In this document: in pieces, positions 45,824 through 54,784 of the stretch
How positions within the stretch are numbered: the first letter of the stretch is position 1
Layout of the letters: every line of letters begins with the position of its first letter
Assembly: GCA_963728545.1 (NCBI GenBank)
Contig: CAVSKO010000002.1
Coordinates: forward strand, 3,658,001-3,722,000
DNA: 64,000 bases
DNA from: DASUNP01 sp963728545
Lineage (GTDB): Bacteria; Acidobacteriota; Blastocatellia; UBA7656
Direction: 5' to 3'
Program-made: the position numbers and the translations under genes
Notes under the pieces: model-generated
What the model was told of the DNA's origin: nothing
The model's database searches: none
What the model saw: only the letters and a program-made list of their open reading frames with translations

Positions 45824-45909
45824 GTCTCGCGTCACCGGGCGGCGATGAACCCACTGGTGAGATCATGCGAAATCCGCTATCGCCGCTCCGGTGCACGCGC
45901 TTGTTAGGC
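45817..45909 (-). repeat. attC site 43 (inverted)
   Basis: Minus-strand R'' GCCTAAC (45903-45909) and R' GTTATAC (45817-45823). Arms of another family (CGCGTGCACCGGAGCGGCGA with TCGCCGCCCGGTGACGCG). Confidence 0.85.
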
Positions 45910-45967
45910 GGCGTTTCGACAACATGACCTTGAAATCTAAGAAAGAATAAGTCTATGACCTAATCTT

Positions 45968-46612
45968 CTATTCTGATTTAAGGTATATAATTTCTCCCAC
46001 AGTCACAAATATTGTTGATAAAAATAGTAGCCCGGAAAGAGGTGCCCCCCATGCTGCTTCGGCCCACAAGAGTTGATTTATCCAAGAAACATCTTGCCAA
46101 GTCTCGTCAACTCGAATGATAAGGTCCAGGCTAAGAATAAAAACGAGTAGCAATAGGCCTGCGAGGAAAGGCCTCCAAACACTGAAATGAAACCAAAGTT
46201 TTTGATTGAGGGTAGATCGTGCATCAATAGAAGCAAGTATCAAAGCTAAAGCGACATGCTGTACAAGCGCAGCAATAATTAAGATCAAACGCAAAACTTC
46301 CTTAAGCCACTGCGGACTGTGGTGAGCGCCAATACTACATATGAAAGCAATTACCAAAGTAGACAAGAATATGAGAATTGGCGACCATAATGAGATACTT
46401 TCTTGTCCATAAAGAATTCTAAATCGGCTTGATATTTCAGATGGATAATTAAATTTCCGGTCATTGTTCCTAGCCTGTTGGTTTAGCTCTGCTGGCGCTC
46501 TACTATTGCTTTTAATCGTTAAAAGTGAAAGGATTGTTTGGCCGATTGCTAATAGCAATCCTAACAAGGCAAGAGCATCACGTATATTATTAGATAAGAA
46601 GCCTTCATTCAT
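45968..46612 (-). CDS. multi-spanning membrane protein of unknown function
   Basis: 214 residues with five to six hydrophobic segments (about 13-32, 76-94, 105-127, 145-163, 190-208). The loop after the first segment is polar (NSRAPAELNQQARNNDRKF). No family recognised. Normal orientation for its inverted cassette (TTAGGCGGC ... GCCGCCTAA). Confidence 0.6.
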   Translation of the reverse strand: MNEGFLSNNIRDALALLGLLLAIGQTILSLLTIKSNSRAPAELNQQARNNDRKFNYPSEISSRFRILYGQESISLWSPILIFLSTLVIAFICSIGAHHSPQWLKEVLRLILIIAALVQHVALALILASIDARSTLNQKLWFHFSVWRPFLAGLLLLVFILSLDLIIRVDETWQDVSWINQLLWAEAAWGAPLSGLLFLSTIFVTVGEIIYLKSE

Positions 46613-46671
46613 AAATAGCTGGGGCGCATTATAGCTTCAGGGTTAGGATCTTCAAAGCCTTACTTCCAGCC

Positions 46672-46764
46672 GCCTAACGATTCGCATCAGTGGGCGCGGC
46701 GCGTAGCACTGAAGGTATCATACGAGACTCGCTCGCCGCGCTCCACTGCATGCGCTTGTTAGAT
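46672..46764 (-). repeat. attC site 44 (inverted)
   Basis: Minus-strand R'' ATCTAAC (46758-46764) and R' GTTAGGC (46672-46678); CAGTGGAGCGCGGCG arm family. Confidence 0.88.
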
Positions 46765-46807
46765 GCCGGTCTTGATCTTTAGAACGTTCTTTGAATACCA
46801 TATACTT

Positions 46808-47020
46808 ATGAACAAACAGATTATAACCTCTTCTCCTGATGTTATGGGAGGTACTCCAGTCTTTGTTGGCACTAGAGTCCCTGTCCAGACATTTATAGAT
46901 TACATAAAAGGCGGAGAATCCATTGATGATTTTCTCGATGGATTTCCAACAGTAGCAAGGGAGCAAGTCATCGCTTTTTTGGAAGAGGCCAAAGAACAAA
47001 TGATTAAAATGGTGGCATAA
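46808..47020 (+). CDS. DUF433 antitoxin
   Basis: 70 residues from the ATG at 46808. ITSSPDVMGGTPVFVGTRVP then DYIKGGESIDDFLDGFPTVA is the DUF433 signature, a winged-helix-like antitoxin family. Followed one base later by its DUF5615 partner. Known behaviour: type II toxin-antitoxin module. It is transcribed against the orientation of the attC sites on both sides. Confidence 0.88.
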   Translation: MNKQIITSSPDVMGGTPVFVGTRVPVQTFIDYIKGGESIDDFLDGFPTVAREQVIAFLEEAKEQMIKMVA

Positions 47021-47021
47021 C

Positions 47022-47342
47022 GTGAGAATCCTTTTAGACGAATGCGTAGACCGACGATTCGCCAAAGAACTACAAGGATATTTCGTTAAAACTGTGCCGC
47101 AGATGGGATGGGCAACCCTTAAGAATGGCGAACTGCTCACGCTTGCTGAAAAGGAATTTGATGTCTTTATCACTGTTGATCGAAATCTATCTTTCCAACA
47201 GAATCTGCCTAAATTCAACATTGCAATTATAGTTCTGAAAGCGCATTCAAACCGGCTAGCGGATTTGAAACCTCTGGCTCCTAAAGTAATATCCATTCTG
47301 CCATCATTGGAAAAGGGAAAGGCCGAAGTCGTAGGCATCTAA
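47022..47342 (+). CDS. DUF5615 PIN-like toxin
   Basis: 106 residues. RILLDECVDRRFAKELQGY has the first acidic residues; FDVFITVDRNLSFQQNL holds the conserved D(R/x)-L; IIVLKAHSNRLADLKPL follows. DUF5615 proteins have a Mut7-C/PIN-like nuclease fold and pair with DUF433 antitoxins. GTG start one base after the antitoxin stop. The last codons run into the ATCTAAC core. Confidence 0.88.
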   Translation: MRILLDECVDRRFAKELQGYFVKTVPQMGWATLKNGELLTLAEKEFDVFITVDRNLSFQQNLPKFNIAIIVLKAHSNRLADLKPLAPKVISILPSLEKGKAEVVGI

Positions 47343-47429
47343 CACCCCGGTTGACCGGGCGCGGGCGACGGCACTTGTGGAACAATGAGAAACTCGCTGC
47401 CCGCGCTCCGGTCGAACCGTTTGTTAGAC
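47337..47429 (-). repeat. attC site 45 (inverted)
   Basis: Minus-strand R'' GTCTAAC (47423-47429) and R' GTTAGAT (47337-47343); arms CGGTTCGACCGGAGCGCGGGC with GCCCGCGCCCGGTCAACCG. Confidence 0.88.
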
Positions 47430-47447
47430 GCGGTTGTGAAAAGGGTC

Positions 47448-47657
47448 TTATCCTCGGCTCCACTGTTTCGGCCAGTCATCAAAGCTCGAAACCTCTTTGT
47501 CATTCACTATCAGAGTGTAAAGGCTCTCGTCGGGAAAGTCGTTGAGGCGTATCACAAGCTTGTCTCCATTGATCTTCGCCTCATAAGGGTAGTTAGGGTC
47601 TCCACCCTCATTCCATTTCACTTCCTCTTCGAGATAATTTTGCACTTTTGTAGTCAT
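47448..47657 (-). CDS. small acidic protein, second gene of a two-gene cassette
   Basis: 69 residues, Trp- and Asp-rich: EEEVKWNEGGDPNYPYEAKI, LVIRLNDFPDESLYTLIV, SFDDWPKQWSR. GAGGTAAGC precedes the ATG. It follows the next gene on the minus strand with a 13-base gap. No named family, though the pattern looks conserved. A stable partner of the upstream protein is likely. Confidence 0.6.
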   Translation of the reverse strand: MTTKVQNYLEEEVKWNEGGDPNYPYEAKINGDKLVIRLNDFPDESLYTLIVNDKEVSSFDDWPKQWSRG

Positions 47658-47670
47658 ATGCTTACCTCGT

Positions 47671-48051
47671 TCACAATCCGAGTTTCCTATTTAATTCAGC
47701 ATCTGTTCGATACGAATTGTCAATGATGGCTTCGTAGATTCTGTCTTCCTCAAGACTTGCTTCTCTAAGCCGTTCTACAAGAAATTCAAATGTTGGCCCA
47801 TCTGGGTTGCCATATTTAGCGACATCTCTCGCCCGAAGAAGTTCTACCTCAGTAGGGTCAGCCATCATGGATCGGGCCTCGATTCGTGCTTCATGTCTAA
47901 TGCGCCAAGCTGCTTCTGCTCTTGCTCGCGCATGTAGTCCTTGTTTGACCCAATCCTTGTTTAACTGTGGAATTTCTGAGATGCGTTGAATATACCATTG
48001 GCGTATCTCGGCATTGGTTTTAGGTCCATTAATGTGTGGCTCATCGTTCAC
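47671..48051 (-). CDS. uncharacterised helical protein, first gene of a two-gene cassette
   Basis: 126 residues from a GTG at 48051; earlier in-frame codons only read back through the attC. TNAEIRQWYIQRISEIPQLN, AEAAWRIRHEARIEARSMM, LLRARDVAKYGNPDGPTFE and LEEDRIYEAIIDNSYRT are highly patterned, so the family is under strong constraint, but I cannot name it. A TATAAT-like stretch lies just before the start. Cassette ends TTAGACGC and GCGTCTAA on the minus strand. Confidence 0.6.
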   Translation of the reverse strand: MNDEPHINGPKTNAEIRQWYIQRISEIPQLNKDWVKQGLHARARAEAAWRIRHEARIEARSMMADPTEVELLRARDVAKYGNPDGPTFEFLVERLREASLEEDRIYEAIIDNSYRTDAELNRKLGL

Positions 48052-48125
48052 GATTATAGAGTATGCAGATAATGGCGTATTCACAAGCAGGTTAACCAAA
48101 AGTTGCTCTGCCAGTGCGCGCAAGC

Positions 48126-48217
48126 GTCTAACGCTCCGCATTAGCGGGGCCGCGAGCGGTATTGATTGTAACATGCGAAACTCGCTTCGCGGCCTCCGTT
48201 GCATGCGGTTGTTATAC
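48126..48217 (-). repeat. attC site 46 (inverted)
   Basis: Minus-strand R'' GTATAAC (48211-48217) and R' GTTAGAC (48126-48132). Confidence 0.88.
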
Positions 48218-48374
48218 CCTGCTCAGCTTTCTAGCTGCGCCGTGGCCGCAGGCCTCCGTCGCGCTCGCCTGCTTGATCTATGCCGGAGTAGTCGCCTGAG
48301 CGTAATCTTTGCTGTGCGAGCGCGACTTGGCGCAGCGGCCAGTCCATCAGCACATTTCGCTAGGCAGGTATAAC
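48212..48374 (-). repeat. structured non-coding cassette, copy 12 (inverted)
   Basis: Second subfamily on the minus strand. P1 GCTGCGCC with GGCGCAGC and P2 GTCGCGCTCGC with GCGAGCGCGAC are intact; P3 GGCCTGCGGCC. Confidence 0.78.
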
Positions 48375-48459
48375 ATCAAGCAACAGCGGGGCCGCGAACG
48401 GCACTCAAAGAAACACGAGAAGCTTGCTTCGCGGCCTCCGCTGGATGCGCTTGATAATC
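48368..48459 (-). repeat. attC site 47 (inverted, degenerate)
   Basis: R' GTTATAC on the minus strand (48368-48374) is intact. The R'' position reads GATTATC (48453-48459) instead of RYYYAAC, so it is probably non-functional. Confidence 0.7.
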
Positions 48460-48472
48460 AATAGAGGCGGTC

Positions 48473-49929
48473 TTGCGGGCGACATATAATCACCCGCAGA
48501 CAGTTGAAAATATTTCTTCTAAGAAAGGAGACCGCCTAAAGTGTTTTACTGCGGAATTGATCTCAGCGCAAGAGACTCTCACCTCTGTGTGGTTGATGAG
48601 AACCCTATCAATCCATCTTCAGCAGAAAGCTGCTAACGAGTTGCCTCGTATCTCGAACCTGCTTCTACCTTTCAAGCCCAACTTGCAGATCGTCGTCGAA
48701 AGCACCTTCAACTGGTACTGGCTTGTTGATGGTTTGCAAGCAAACGGTTTCCATGTCTCACTGGCTCACACGCTCGGCCTGGCGATGATTACTCAAGCTA
48801 AAGTGAAAACAGACCGCAGGGATGCTTTCACTTTGGCAAAACTGTTGCGAGCTGGCGTGATTCCCAAATCTTACATCTACCCAGCCTCCACACGTCCCAT
48901 CCGTGATCTTCTCCGCCGACGTATGCACGTTGTCGGACTGCGGGCGCAGGAGTACGGCTCTCTTCGTCAGTTGCTATTGCGTGAAGGCATACTCTGTAGC
49001 TCTCGCAACCACATCAAGCTGGCCGAAGACGAAGACCTTCGAGAGTGGTTCTCTCATCCGCTGCTTGTGATGAGCGCGGCTCATCAGCTTGAGAGGATTG
49101 ATTTGCTGTCGAAGCAAATAACGGAGCTTGAGCAGCAGATTCTTTCACTGACCCGTGACAAGGCAGATTACAAGCGATTGCTGAAAGTAGCCGGCATAGG
49201 AAAGATACTGGCACTGACTATCCTTTACGAAGTGGGAGAGATCTCCCGCTTCAGCACAGTTCGCCACTTCAGTTCATACTGTAGGCTGGTGCCCGGAGTA
49301 GCACAATCAGGGGCGGTCAGCCGCCGGGGTCGCTCAAGCAAGCAGGGCAACGCTTATCTGAAATCAGCATTCAACCAGGCAGCAGTCGTGGCAGTGCGCA
49401 GCTACCCCAGAATCCGTCGCTGCTATCAAGGACATCTCGCGAGGCATCGGGGCAGCGCGCGAAAGCTAGTAGCCTATAACGTCATAGCGCACAAGCTTGC
49501 GCAGGCAGCCTACTATGTAATGAAACAAGGGGAGGATTATAGAGAAGAGATGCTGTTCGGGAAATGATGCAGTTATGGAGGTCGTCATCTCCGACGCCTA
49601 ACTGGGACGATCCCGTCGCGTTTGATTGGGAGGCGACCTCCACCAGCTATTGTCAACTTTCTGGAATTGCTCTGCCCGCGCCGGTATCTCGTAGATAACT
49701 GGAGAGCAAAAGCTTCCCGTCGCGTTTGAGTGAGGCCGGTGCGGAACGGTTAATCTTCTGGAGCGCAGTCAGCAGCAACAAGACTGAGAGCCCGTTTGGC
49801 TGTTTGGTGCAGAGAATCTGACACCGCACAGAGAAGTAAAAAGTCAGAGCACATGCAGTAGGTGATTAAATGATGCTCGCGAAGAAAACAAGCCTTTCGG
49901 GGCCAAGATAGAACTGTTTTCTCTTGACC
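48473..49929 (+). mobile_element. IS110-family element inserted in an attC
   Basis: The flanks CAATAGAGGCGG (48461-48472) and CCGCCTCTATTG (49931-49942) are the two arms of one attC, so the element sits in the attC hairpin. It contains a frameshifted IS110 transposase and a 360-bp non-coding right end with the string CCCGTCGCGTTTGA repeated (near 49612 and 49718), possibly the structured RNA region. Ends estimated to within a few bases. Confidence 0.7.
48541..49567 (+). pseudogene. IS110-family transposase, frameshifted
   Basis: The true start is the GTG at 48541: FYCGIDLSARDSHLCVVDEN, with the first DEDD Asp. That frame stops after 31 codons. Removing one C in the CCC near 48604 joins it to LSIHLQQKAANELPRISNLL and the rest to 49567, with IVVESTFNWYWLVDGL (Glu), VKTDRRDAFTLAKLL (Asp pair) and the C-terminal KVAGIGKILALTILYEVG and CRLVPG. 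About 341 residues when repaired. Indel or sequencing error. Confidence 0.82.
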
Positions 49930-49953
49930 GCCCGCCTCTATTGGCTGTTAGGC
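49930..49953 (+). repeat. attC site 48, right half
   Basis: Right arm CCCGCCTCTATTGGCT and R' GTTAGGC (49947-49953). Its left half (CAATAGAGGCGG) lies at 48461-48472 beyond the IS110 element. The cassette that follows starts TTAGGCGGCT and ends AGCCGCCTAA at 52987. Confidence 0.7.
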
Positions 49954-50091
49954 GGCTGACCGCGCAGTGGTACAATGACACTGGAATATTTAAATGAAGA
50001 CTGTGCAAATTAAAGTTCTTTGAAATCAGACGGATAATCTGACGCTACGGCCGGGATCGCAAGCATCTTTCAATGCTTGCATAGTGGGTTC

Positions 50092-51268
50092 ATGACTGAC
50101 AATCATACTCCCACTGATCCCGACTCTCTGTTGAGCTTAATCGAAAGCCTCAAAGAAAACTACCAACAGCCGCCTCCTCCCCCGCCTCGACGGGGCAAGA
50201 AACGCGACTTCTCCGCCTTGTCCTTCTTGTTGCTGGCTGCTGTCGCCGTCACCTTGCGCACCTTCCGCAACAGTGAACTTCACAGGCTGCTTGAGAAGGA
50301 CCTCGCCTTGCGCTCTGCTTTGGGCTTCTCGCGCGTGCCGCATCGCACTCAGATCGGCCGTCGGCTGGCAGGGCTAATTCCCGAAGCCGAACAGCAAATT
50401 GCCTTGCTCGGCAAACGACTCGTCGAGATGGTTCAGCCTCCCGACGACCGATCTCAACTCAGTGCCATTGACGGGCGCATGTACAAAGCCTCGGGTCCAG
50501 CTTGGCACAAAAAGGATCGTCTCAAGCAACGCATCCCGACCCCCTTGCGCAACGTTGACATCGACTCCCGATGGTCCAAGAGTGGCTACCGGGGCTGGAT
50601 ACAAGGCTACCGCCTGATGGTGCAATGCCTGGCCTTTCCGCAGATGGTGCCGATCTTTGCTTGTTGGAGAGCCAACAACCTAAACGAAGCGCAAGTGGCG
50701 CTTGAGGCGATCAAAGCAGGCGGGCTGCCGATACAGGATGTCTTGCTGGGCGATCAGACCTACTCAAGCCCAGACTTCCAATCTGCCTACGAGCAAGCTG
50801 GCGGTTGGCTGTTGACGCCAAAGCAACTGCCTCGAAAGCGGCGCTCGTGGAAGAGCGCCGTGTACGAGTATCGCAAAGAGAGCATCGAATTGCTATTTCA
50901 GAGAATCATTCAAGTAGGGCGAGAGCATCTAATTTTCTAGGAGAATAAGGATTTTGGTTTCTTAGACTTCTATACCAGATACAAATATGAGCAAATTCCT
51001 TCGACTTTTGACGGTAATTTGAATTGGCAAAATTGCTCGAAAAGTTGAACCCCTCACTTTTGTTGGGAATTTAGATGCTCTCGCCCTGATCATTCAAGCG
51101 AGTGACTTGAAAGCCTGTCAGGTGAAAGGCGAAGGGCGCAACGGAGCCTTCATCTTGACGAGTGTGTGGCTCTATCAGAGTTGCTACCTGGATGATTATC
51201 GAAGCGGCAAGCCGTTAGCTCATGTCAAAGAACAAGTAGATTGCGCCCGCTGGCGCATCAAGTCCTGA
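50092..51268 (+). pseudogene. IS4-like DDE transposase, split by MITE
   Basis: The frame from the ATG at 50092 runs to the MITE at 50915. Skipping the MITE and one 10-bp repeat rejoins CAA GCG AGT and continues in frame (SDLKACQVKGEGRNGAFI, WLYQSCYLDDY) to the stop at 51266-51268. Features: polyproline QQPPPPPPRRGKKRD, AIDGRMYKASGPAWHKKD (first Asp region), WSKSGYRGWIQGYRLMV and LLGDQTYSSPDF (second Asp). Related in layout to the neighbouring transposase at 51362. Confidence 0.75.
50915..51088. mobile_element. MITE, 174 bp, with 10-bp target duplication
   Basis: 17-bp terminal inverted repeats AGGGCGAGAGCATCTAA (from 50916) and its complement (to about 51087), flanked by direct repeats ATCATTCAAG (50905-50914 and 51089-51098). 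No gene. Excision restores the host transposase frame exactly. Confidence 0.85.
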
Positions 51269-51286
51269 TTTATGCACAGGCTTCAG

Positions 51287-52389
51287 TTAAATGAGGCCCC
51301 GGCACAAAGACCGGGGCCAAGTGGTTGAGATGGTATGGTTTGTCTTGACAAGGAGACAAACATGCTTACCACCGACAACCACCTCATTAAAATACTGGAA
51401 AAAGTGGGCGAAATCTATGCGCCACCTACTAAAGCTAAACCAGGTCGTCCATATGACTACTCTGAATTGGTGATGCTGAGACTCTTTCTGCTGATGGTGC
51501 TCAAACGTATCAAAGAATTCGCTGCGCTCTATCGCTACTTGCAAGCTCACCCTGACAATCGGGCAGCCTGTGGTCTTGAGCATATGCCTGATGAATCTAC
51601 CTTGCGCAAGCGTCTCAAGAAGTTGAAGCCTTTGGTCAAACGCCAGATTCGAGCCTGGGCTCGTGAGTTGATCAAAGCAGGGATCTCGTCGGCTGAGGTA
51701 GTCGCTGTTGACAAGAAGATGATTCAGGCTCAGGGACCGCTTTGGCACCAAGCAGACCGACAGCAGGAGATTATTCCTGATCGTCTGCGAGGGGTTGACC
51801 GAGATAGCTCTTGGTCGAAGTCGCATTATCGAGGATGGGTACAGGGCTACGGCTCTCACATCGCAGTGACAGCCACACCCGGTCTGCCTATAGCCCCTAT
51901 ATGGAGCGATTTCACTAAAAACAGTGCCCCAGAGGCGAAAATCGCTCTTGAGTTGGGTTTCTCGATCCCCGATCAAGTCAAGAAAGTGTTGGGCGACACG
52001 CACTACGATGATCCAGAGTTGAGAGACGAAGTTGAGAGATATGAGAAGCACTTGCTGGAGAGATGTTTGATAGTGCCAATAGAAGTTAAGAACAGAACCA
52101 CACCCAAGAGAAGGCGATACGCAAGCCTGTATGAGAATAATCGGTTGCTGTATGGGAGACGAAAAGTGAGCATCGAACCCTTTTTTGATCGTCTGGATAA
52201 ATGCTTCGACATCGAGCCAGCGTGGATGAAAGGATTGGCTAACAACGCAAGCATTGGATTGCTGTGGGTAGCGGCGTATCAGTTGATGATGATGTACCTT
52301 CATGAGCAAGGTGAAAATCCAGAGCATGTCAAGCAACTCATTGACATTTTGTGAGTTCGCGCCCCGATTTGTGCCGGGGCCTCATTTAA
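51287..52389 (+). mobile_element. IS4-like insertion sequence, intact
   Basis: 22-bp perfect inverted ends (51287-51308 and 52368-52389), starting TTAAATGAGGCCCCGG; the outer TTAA may be the target duplication. The left end also forms a GGCCCCGG...CCGGGGCC hairpin. One transposase gene inside. Ends 17 bases before the GTG of the cassette gene at 52406. Confidence 0.85.
51362..52354 (+). CDS. IS4-like DDE transposase
   Basis: 330 residues from the ATG at 51362 (AAGGAGACAAAC upstream). RPYDYSELVMLRLFLLMVLKR, then the catalytic stretches AVDKKMIQAQGPLWHQAD (first Asp), WSKSHYRGWVQGYGSHI, VLGDTHYDDPELRD (second Asp) and YENNRLLYGRRKVSIEPFFDRL (Glu within the Y-(2)-R-(3)-E-(6)-K-like region). Intact, so the element could be active. 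Confidence 0.85.
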   Translation: MLTTDNHLIKILEKVGEIYAPPTKAKPGRPYDYSELVMLRLFLLMVLKRIKEFAALYRYLQAHPDNRAACGLEHMPDESTLRKRLKKLKPLVKRQIRAWARELIKAGISSAEVVAVDKKMIQAQGPLWHQADRQQEIIPDRLRGVDRDSSWSKSHYRGWVQGYGSHIAVTATPGLPIAPIWSDFTKNSAPEAKIALELGFSIPDQVKKVLGDTHYDDPELRDEVERYEKHLLERCLIVPIEVKNRTTPKRRRYASLYENNRLLYGRRKVSIEPFFDRLDKCFDIEPAWMKGLANNASIGLLWVAAYQLMMMYLHEQGENPEHVKQLIDIL

Positions 52390-52405
52390 ATGAAAGGAGA
52401 GTAAA

Positions 52406-52975
52406 GTGGTAAATCGATTGACTCCATCTGAATGGGATCAACTATTCCCTAATCTGCCTGAAAGGACTAATGAATCTCAACTCATCGCTGATATGGGCGA
52501 GCTGTTTACTGACGTGGATGTAATAACCGCTGTGTATTCGCGGGAACGATGGCCAGGCATTGCTGAAATAGGTGAGGAGGATGCTGACGAAGAGATTTTA
52601 TTTCGCGCAGGTAGGTGGCTGCTAACAAATAACGGTGTTGTCTGTCTAGGGATAGGTTACCAAATAGCCAGCGACAGGCTAAACGAAGAGGATTGGATAG
52701 CACAATTAAGTGAGAAAACTTGGCTTTATGATCCCTCAGACTTACTAGATGCATATGAAGCGGCTCGCGAGCGATTGCTGCCTGATGAATCAACAGAAGA
52801 CCGCAACATGATGCTTAATAGGCAAATACAGTTGGCTCTGGAGCGGGGAGGGTTTCCTTTCAATACCTCAAACGTGTTAGGAAGGTATGTATATTTGCCT
52901 GCGAGGATGGATAATGAAGAACGTCGGGCATTCTGTGAATCCCTCTCCGCAAAGGGATATGAGCCGACATTCTGA
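52406..52975 (+). CDS. uncharacterised acidic protein
   Basis: 189 residues, GTG start with AAAGGAGAG upstream. Acidic and helical: TPSEWDQLFPNLPERTNES, SRERWPGIAEIGEEDADEEI, a hydrophobic strand NNGVVCLGIGYQIAS, then DLLDAYEAARERLLPDE. No family recognised. It is the original cargo of the cassette running from 49948 to 52988, now cut off from its promoter by two insertion sequences. Confidence 0.6.
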   Translation: MVNRLTPSEWDQLFPNLPERTNESQLIADMGELFTDVDVITAVYSRERWPGIAEIGEEDADEEILFRAGRWLLTNNGVVCLGIGYQIASDRLNEEDWIAQLSEKTWLYDPSDLLDAYEAARERLLPDESTEDRNMMLNRQIQLALERGGFPFNTSNVLGRYVYLPARMDNEERRAFCESLSAKGYEPTF

Positions 52976-53005
52976 AAAGCCGCCTAACAAGGGGATCGAC
53001 CGGAG

Positions 53006-54784
53006 TTGTTCTACGTGCTAGGCACGCACCGAAAGGGATGAAACTTACTGGACATCGGGCGGCTCAGATTGCAAGATGGGCGATGACCGAGCCGGTCGCG
53101 AGGACCGTCGCGGCATTGGTGCTAGCAAGCCCGTACCGGAGTTTGGTCTCAGCGGTTCGTGTGCCGATCAGTGGTGACGACGCGGCTTTCATTGCCGTTG
53201 CCGATCCCGTTTAAGAGATTACTCTTCAGTTTCTACCGCTGCGCTGGTTCGGTCATCATTTCATACTGACCGGAGGCCCTCTGCTATGAAGAAGCGCTCC
53301 TCATCTCGCCCAACAAAGCGTCTGCGACACACGCCCCGCCCGGGACGTACCATTGAGGCCAACAGAAGCAGCGACCTCCACCAAGTCAACCAACATGCTG
53401 CTGGCATTGACATCGGTGCTGAACGCCATTATGTGGCCGTGCCTGCGGCTGCCACTCTCCATCCGGTGCGCGAGTTCTCAGTATTCACTAAAGACCTGTA
53501 CGCCATTGCTGACTGGTTGCAAGCTTGCAGCGTAACGACCGTGGCAATGGAGAGTACGGGCGTCTACTGGGTGCCATTGTATGAGGTGCTCGAAGAGCGC
53601 GGCTTTCTCGTCAAGCTTGTCGATGCGCGCAAGGTAAAGAATGTCACAGGGCGCAAGAGTGATGTCTTGGATTGCCAGTGGCTACAGCAACTCGAAAGCT
53701 ATGGGTTGTTGGCTGCCGCCTATCGGCCCACCGATGAGATCGTCGTGCTGCGTGGGTATGTCCGCCAACGTGACATGCTTGTTAAGAGTGCCTCAAGCCA
53801 CATTCAGCATATGCAGAAGGCACTGCAACAGATGAACCTACGCCTGGATAATGTGGTCAGTGACATCACCGGGCAGACTGGTATGCGAATACTAAAAGCC
53901 ATTCTGGCAGGCGAGCGCGATACGGGCAAACTCGGCCAGATGCGCGACCCGCGCTGTCACGCCACGGCGGAGGTGATAGCGCAATCCTTAGTGGGCAACT
54001 ACCGGCAAGAGCATCTGTTCGCATTGAAGCAGGCAGTCGAGTTGTTCGAGTTCTATCAAGAGAAGATCCTGGAGTGCGAATCGGAGATGGAGAAGTATCT
54101 ACAGAGTTTGTCGGGTAAGCGCGATGATGAGCCACCGCCGCTTGCAGGAGGTGAAAAGCGCCAGCGCTGCAGTTTCAACCTGCGCGATTATGCCTACAAG
54201 CTTTTAGGGGTTGATCTGTTTCGAGTGCAAGGGCTGAACTCGCAGACCTTATTGCAGATCATCTCGGAAGTTGGGGTAGACTTGAGTGGCTTTGTCAGCG
54301 AGAAGCATTTTGCGAGTTGGTTAAGCTTAAGTCCGAACCGGCGAGTGAGTGGAGGGAAGGTGTTATCGAGCAAGACGAAGGCGAGCAAGAATCGGGCGGC
54401 GGCAGCATTCCGGCAAGCGGCGTCGAGCGTAGCGCGCAGCGACAGCGAGTTGGGAGCGTACTATCGAAGGATGCAGGCGCGCAAAGGGCCAGGTGCAGCG
54501 ATCACAGCGACAGCGCATAAGCTAGCAAGGCTGTACTACAGCTTGGTGAAGCAGGGGCGGGAGTACGAAGAGGGAGGAGCGCGAGCGTATGAAGAGAGGC
54601 AACGAGAGCGAGTAGTTGCGAGTTTGCGCAAACGGGCGAAAGGGCTAGGGTATGAGCTAGTGGAGCTGGCCGCATAAAGTGGCAAGCGCGACAGGCTAGA
54701 CAGCAACAGTGAATTACAACCCGAACCGGATTGGCGACAGCGTGTGTTTGCAGAAGCAGTATTCGAAGAGTTGTTTCTTAAGAG
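53006..54784 (+). mobile_element. attC-targeting IS110-family element, copy 2
   Basis: 1779 bp, the same length as copy 1 at 18440-20218 and differing at only a few bases that I noticed. Same target base in the attC, same orientation relative to the site. Two near-identical copies in unlike attC sites show recent site-specific movement. Confidence 0.9.
53286..54677 (+). CDS. IS110-family DEDD transposase/recombinase
   Basis: 463 residues, identical in the protein to the copy at 18720-20111 (same DEDD residues and C-terminal domain). Intact and probably active. Confidence 0.92.
   Translation: MKKRSSSRPTKRLRHTPRPGRTIEANRSSDLHQVNQHAAGIDIGAERHYVAVPAAATLHPVREFSVFTKDLYAIADWLQACSVTTVAMESTGVYWVPLYEVLEERGFLVKLVDARKVKNVTGRKSDVLDCQWLQQLESYGLLAAAYRPTDEIVVLRGYVRQRDMLVKSASSHIQHMQKALQQMNLRLDNVVSDITGQTGMRILKAILAGERDTGKLGQMRDPRCHATAEVIAQSLVGNYRQEHLFALKQAVELFEFYQEKILECESEMEKYLQSLSGKRDDEPPPLAGGEKRQRCSFNLRDYAYKLLGVDLFRVQGLNSQTLLQIISEVGVDLSGFVSEKHFASWLSLSPNRRVSGGKVLSSKTKASKNRAAAAFRQAASSVARSDSELGAYYRRMQARKGPGAAITATAHKLARLYYSLVKQGREYEEGGARAYEERQRERVVASLRKRAKGLGYELVELAA

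Larger units (their letters stand above)
49995..51285 (+). mobile_element. IS4-like insertion sequence, interrupted
   Basis: Imperfect inverted ends: TGAAGACTGTGCA (49995-50007) and TGCACAGGCTTCA (51273-51285). It holds an IS4-like transposase gene broken by a 174-bp MITE. It abuts a second IS4-like element at TTAA. It separates the cassette's promoter region from the gene at 52406. Confidence 0.7.

Noticed and set aside
48600..48610. Programmed frameshift in the IS110 transposase
   Set aside because: IS110-family enzymes are normally made from one frame, and the break is a one-base change in a C run.
51287..52336. Long minus-strand open frame opposite the IS4-like transposase
   Set aside because: Antisense to a gene with catalytic motifs and a good ribosome site; no motif of its own.
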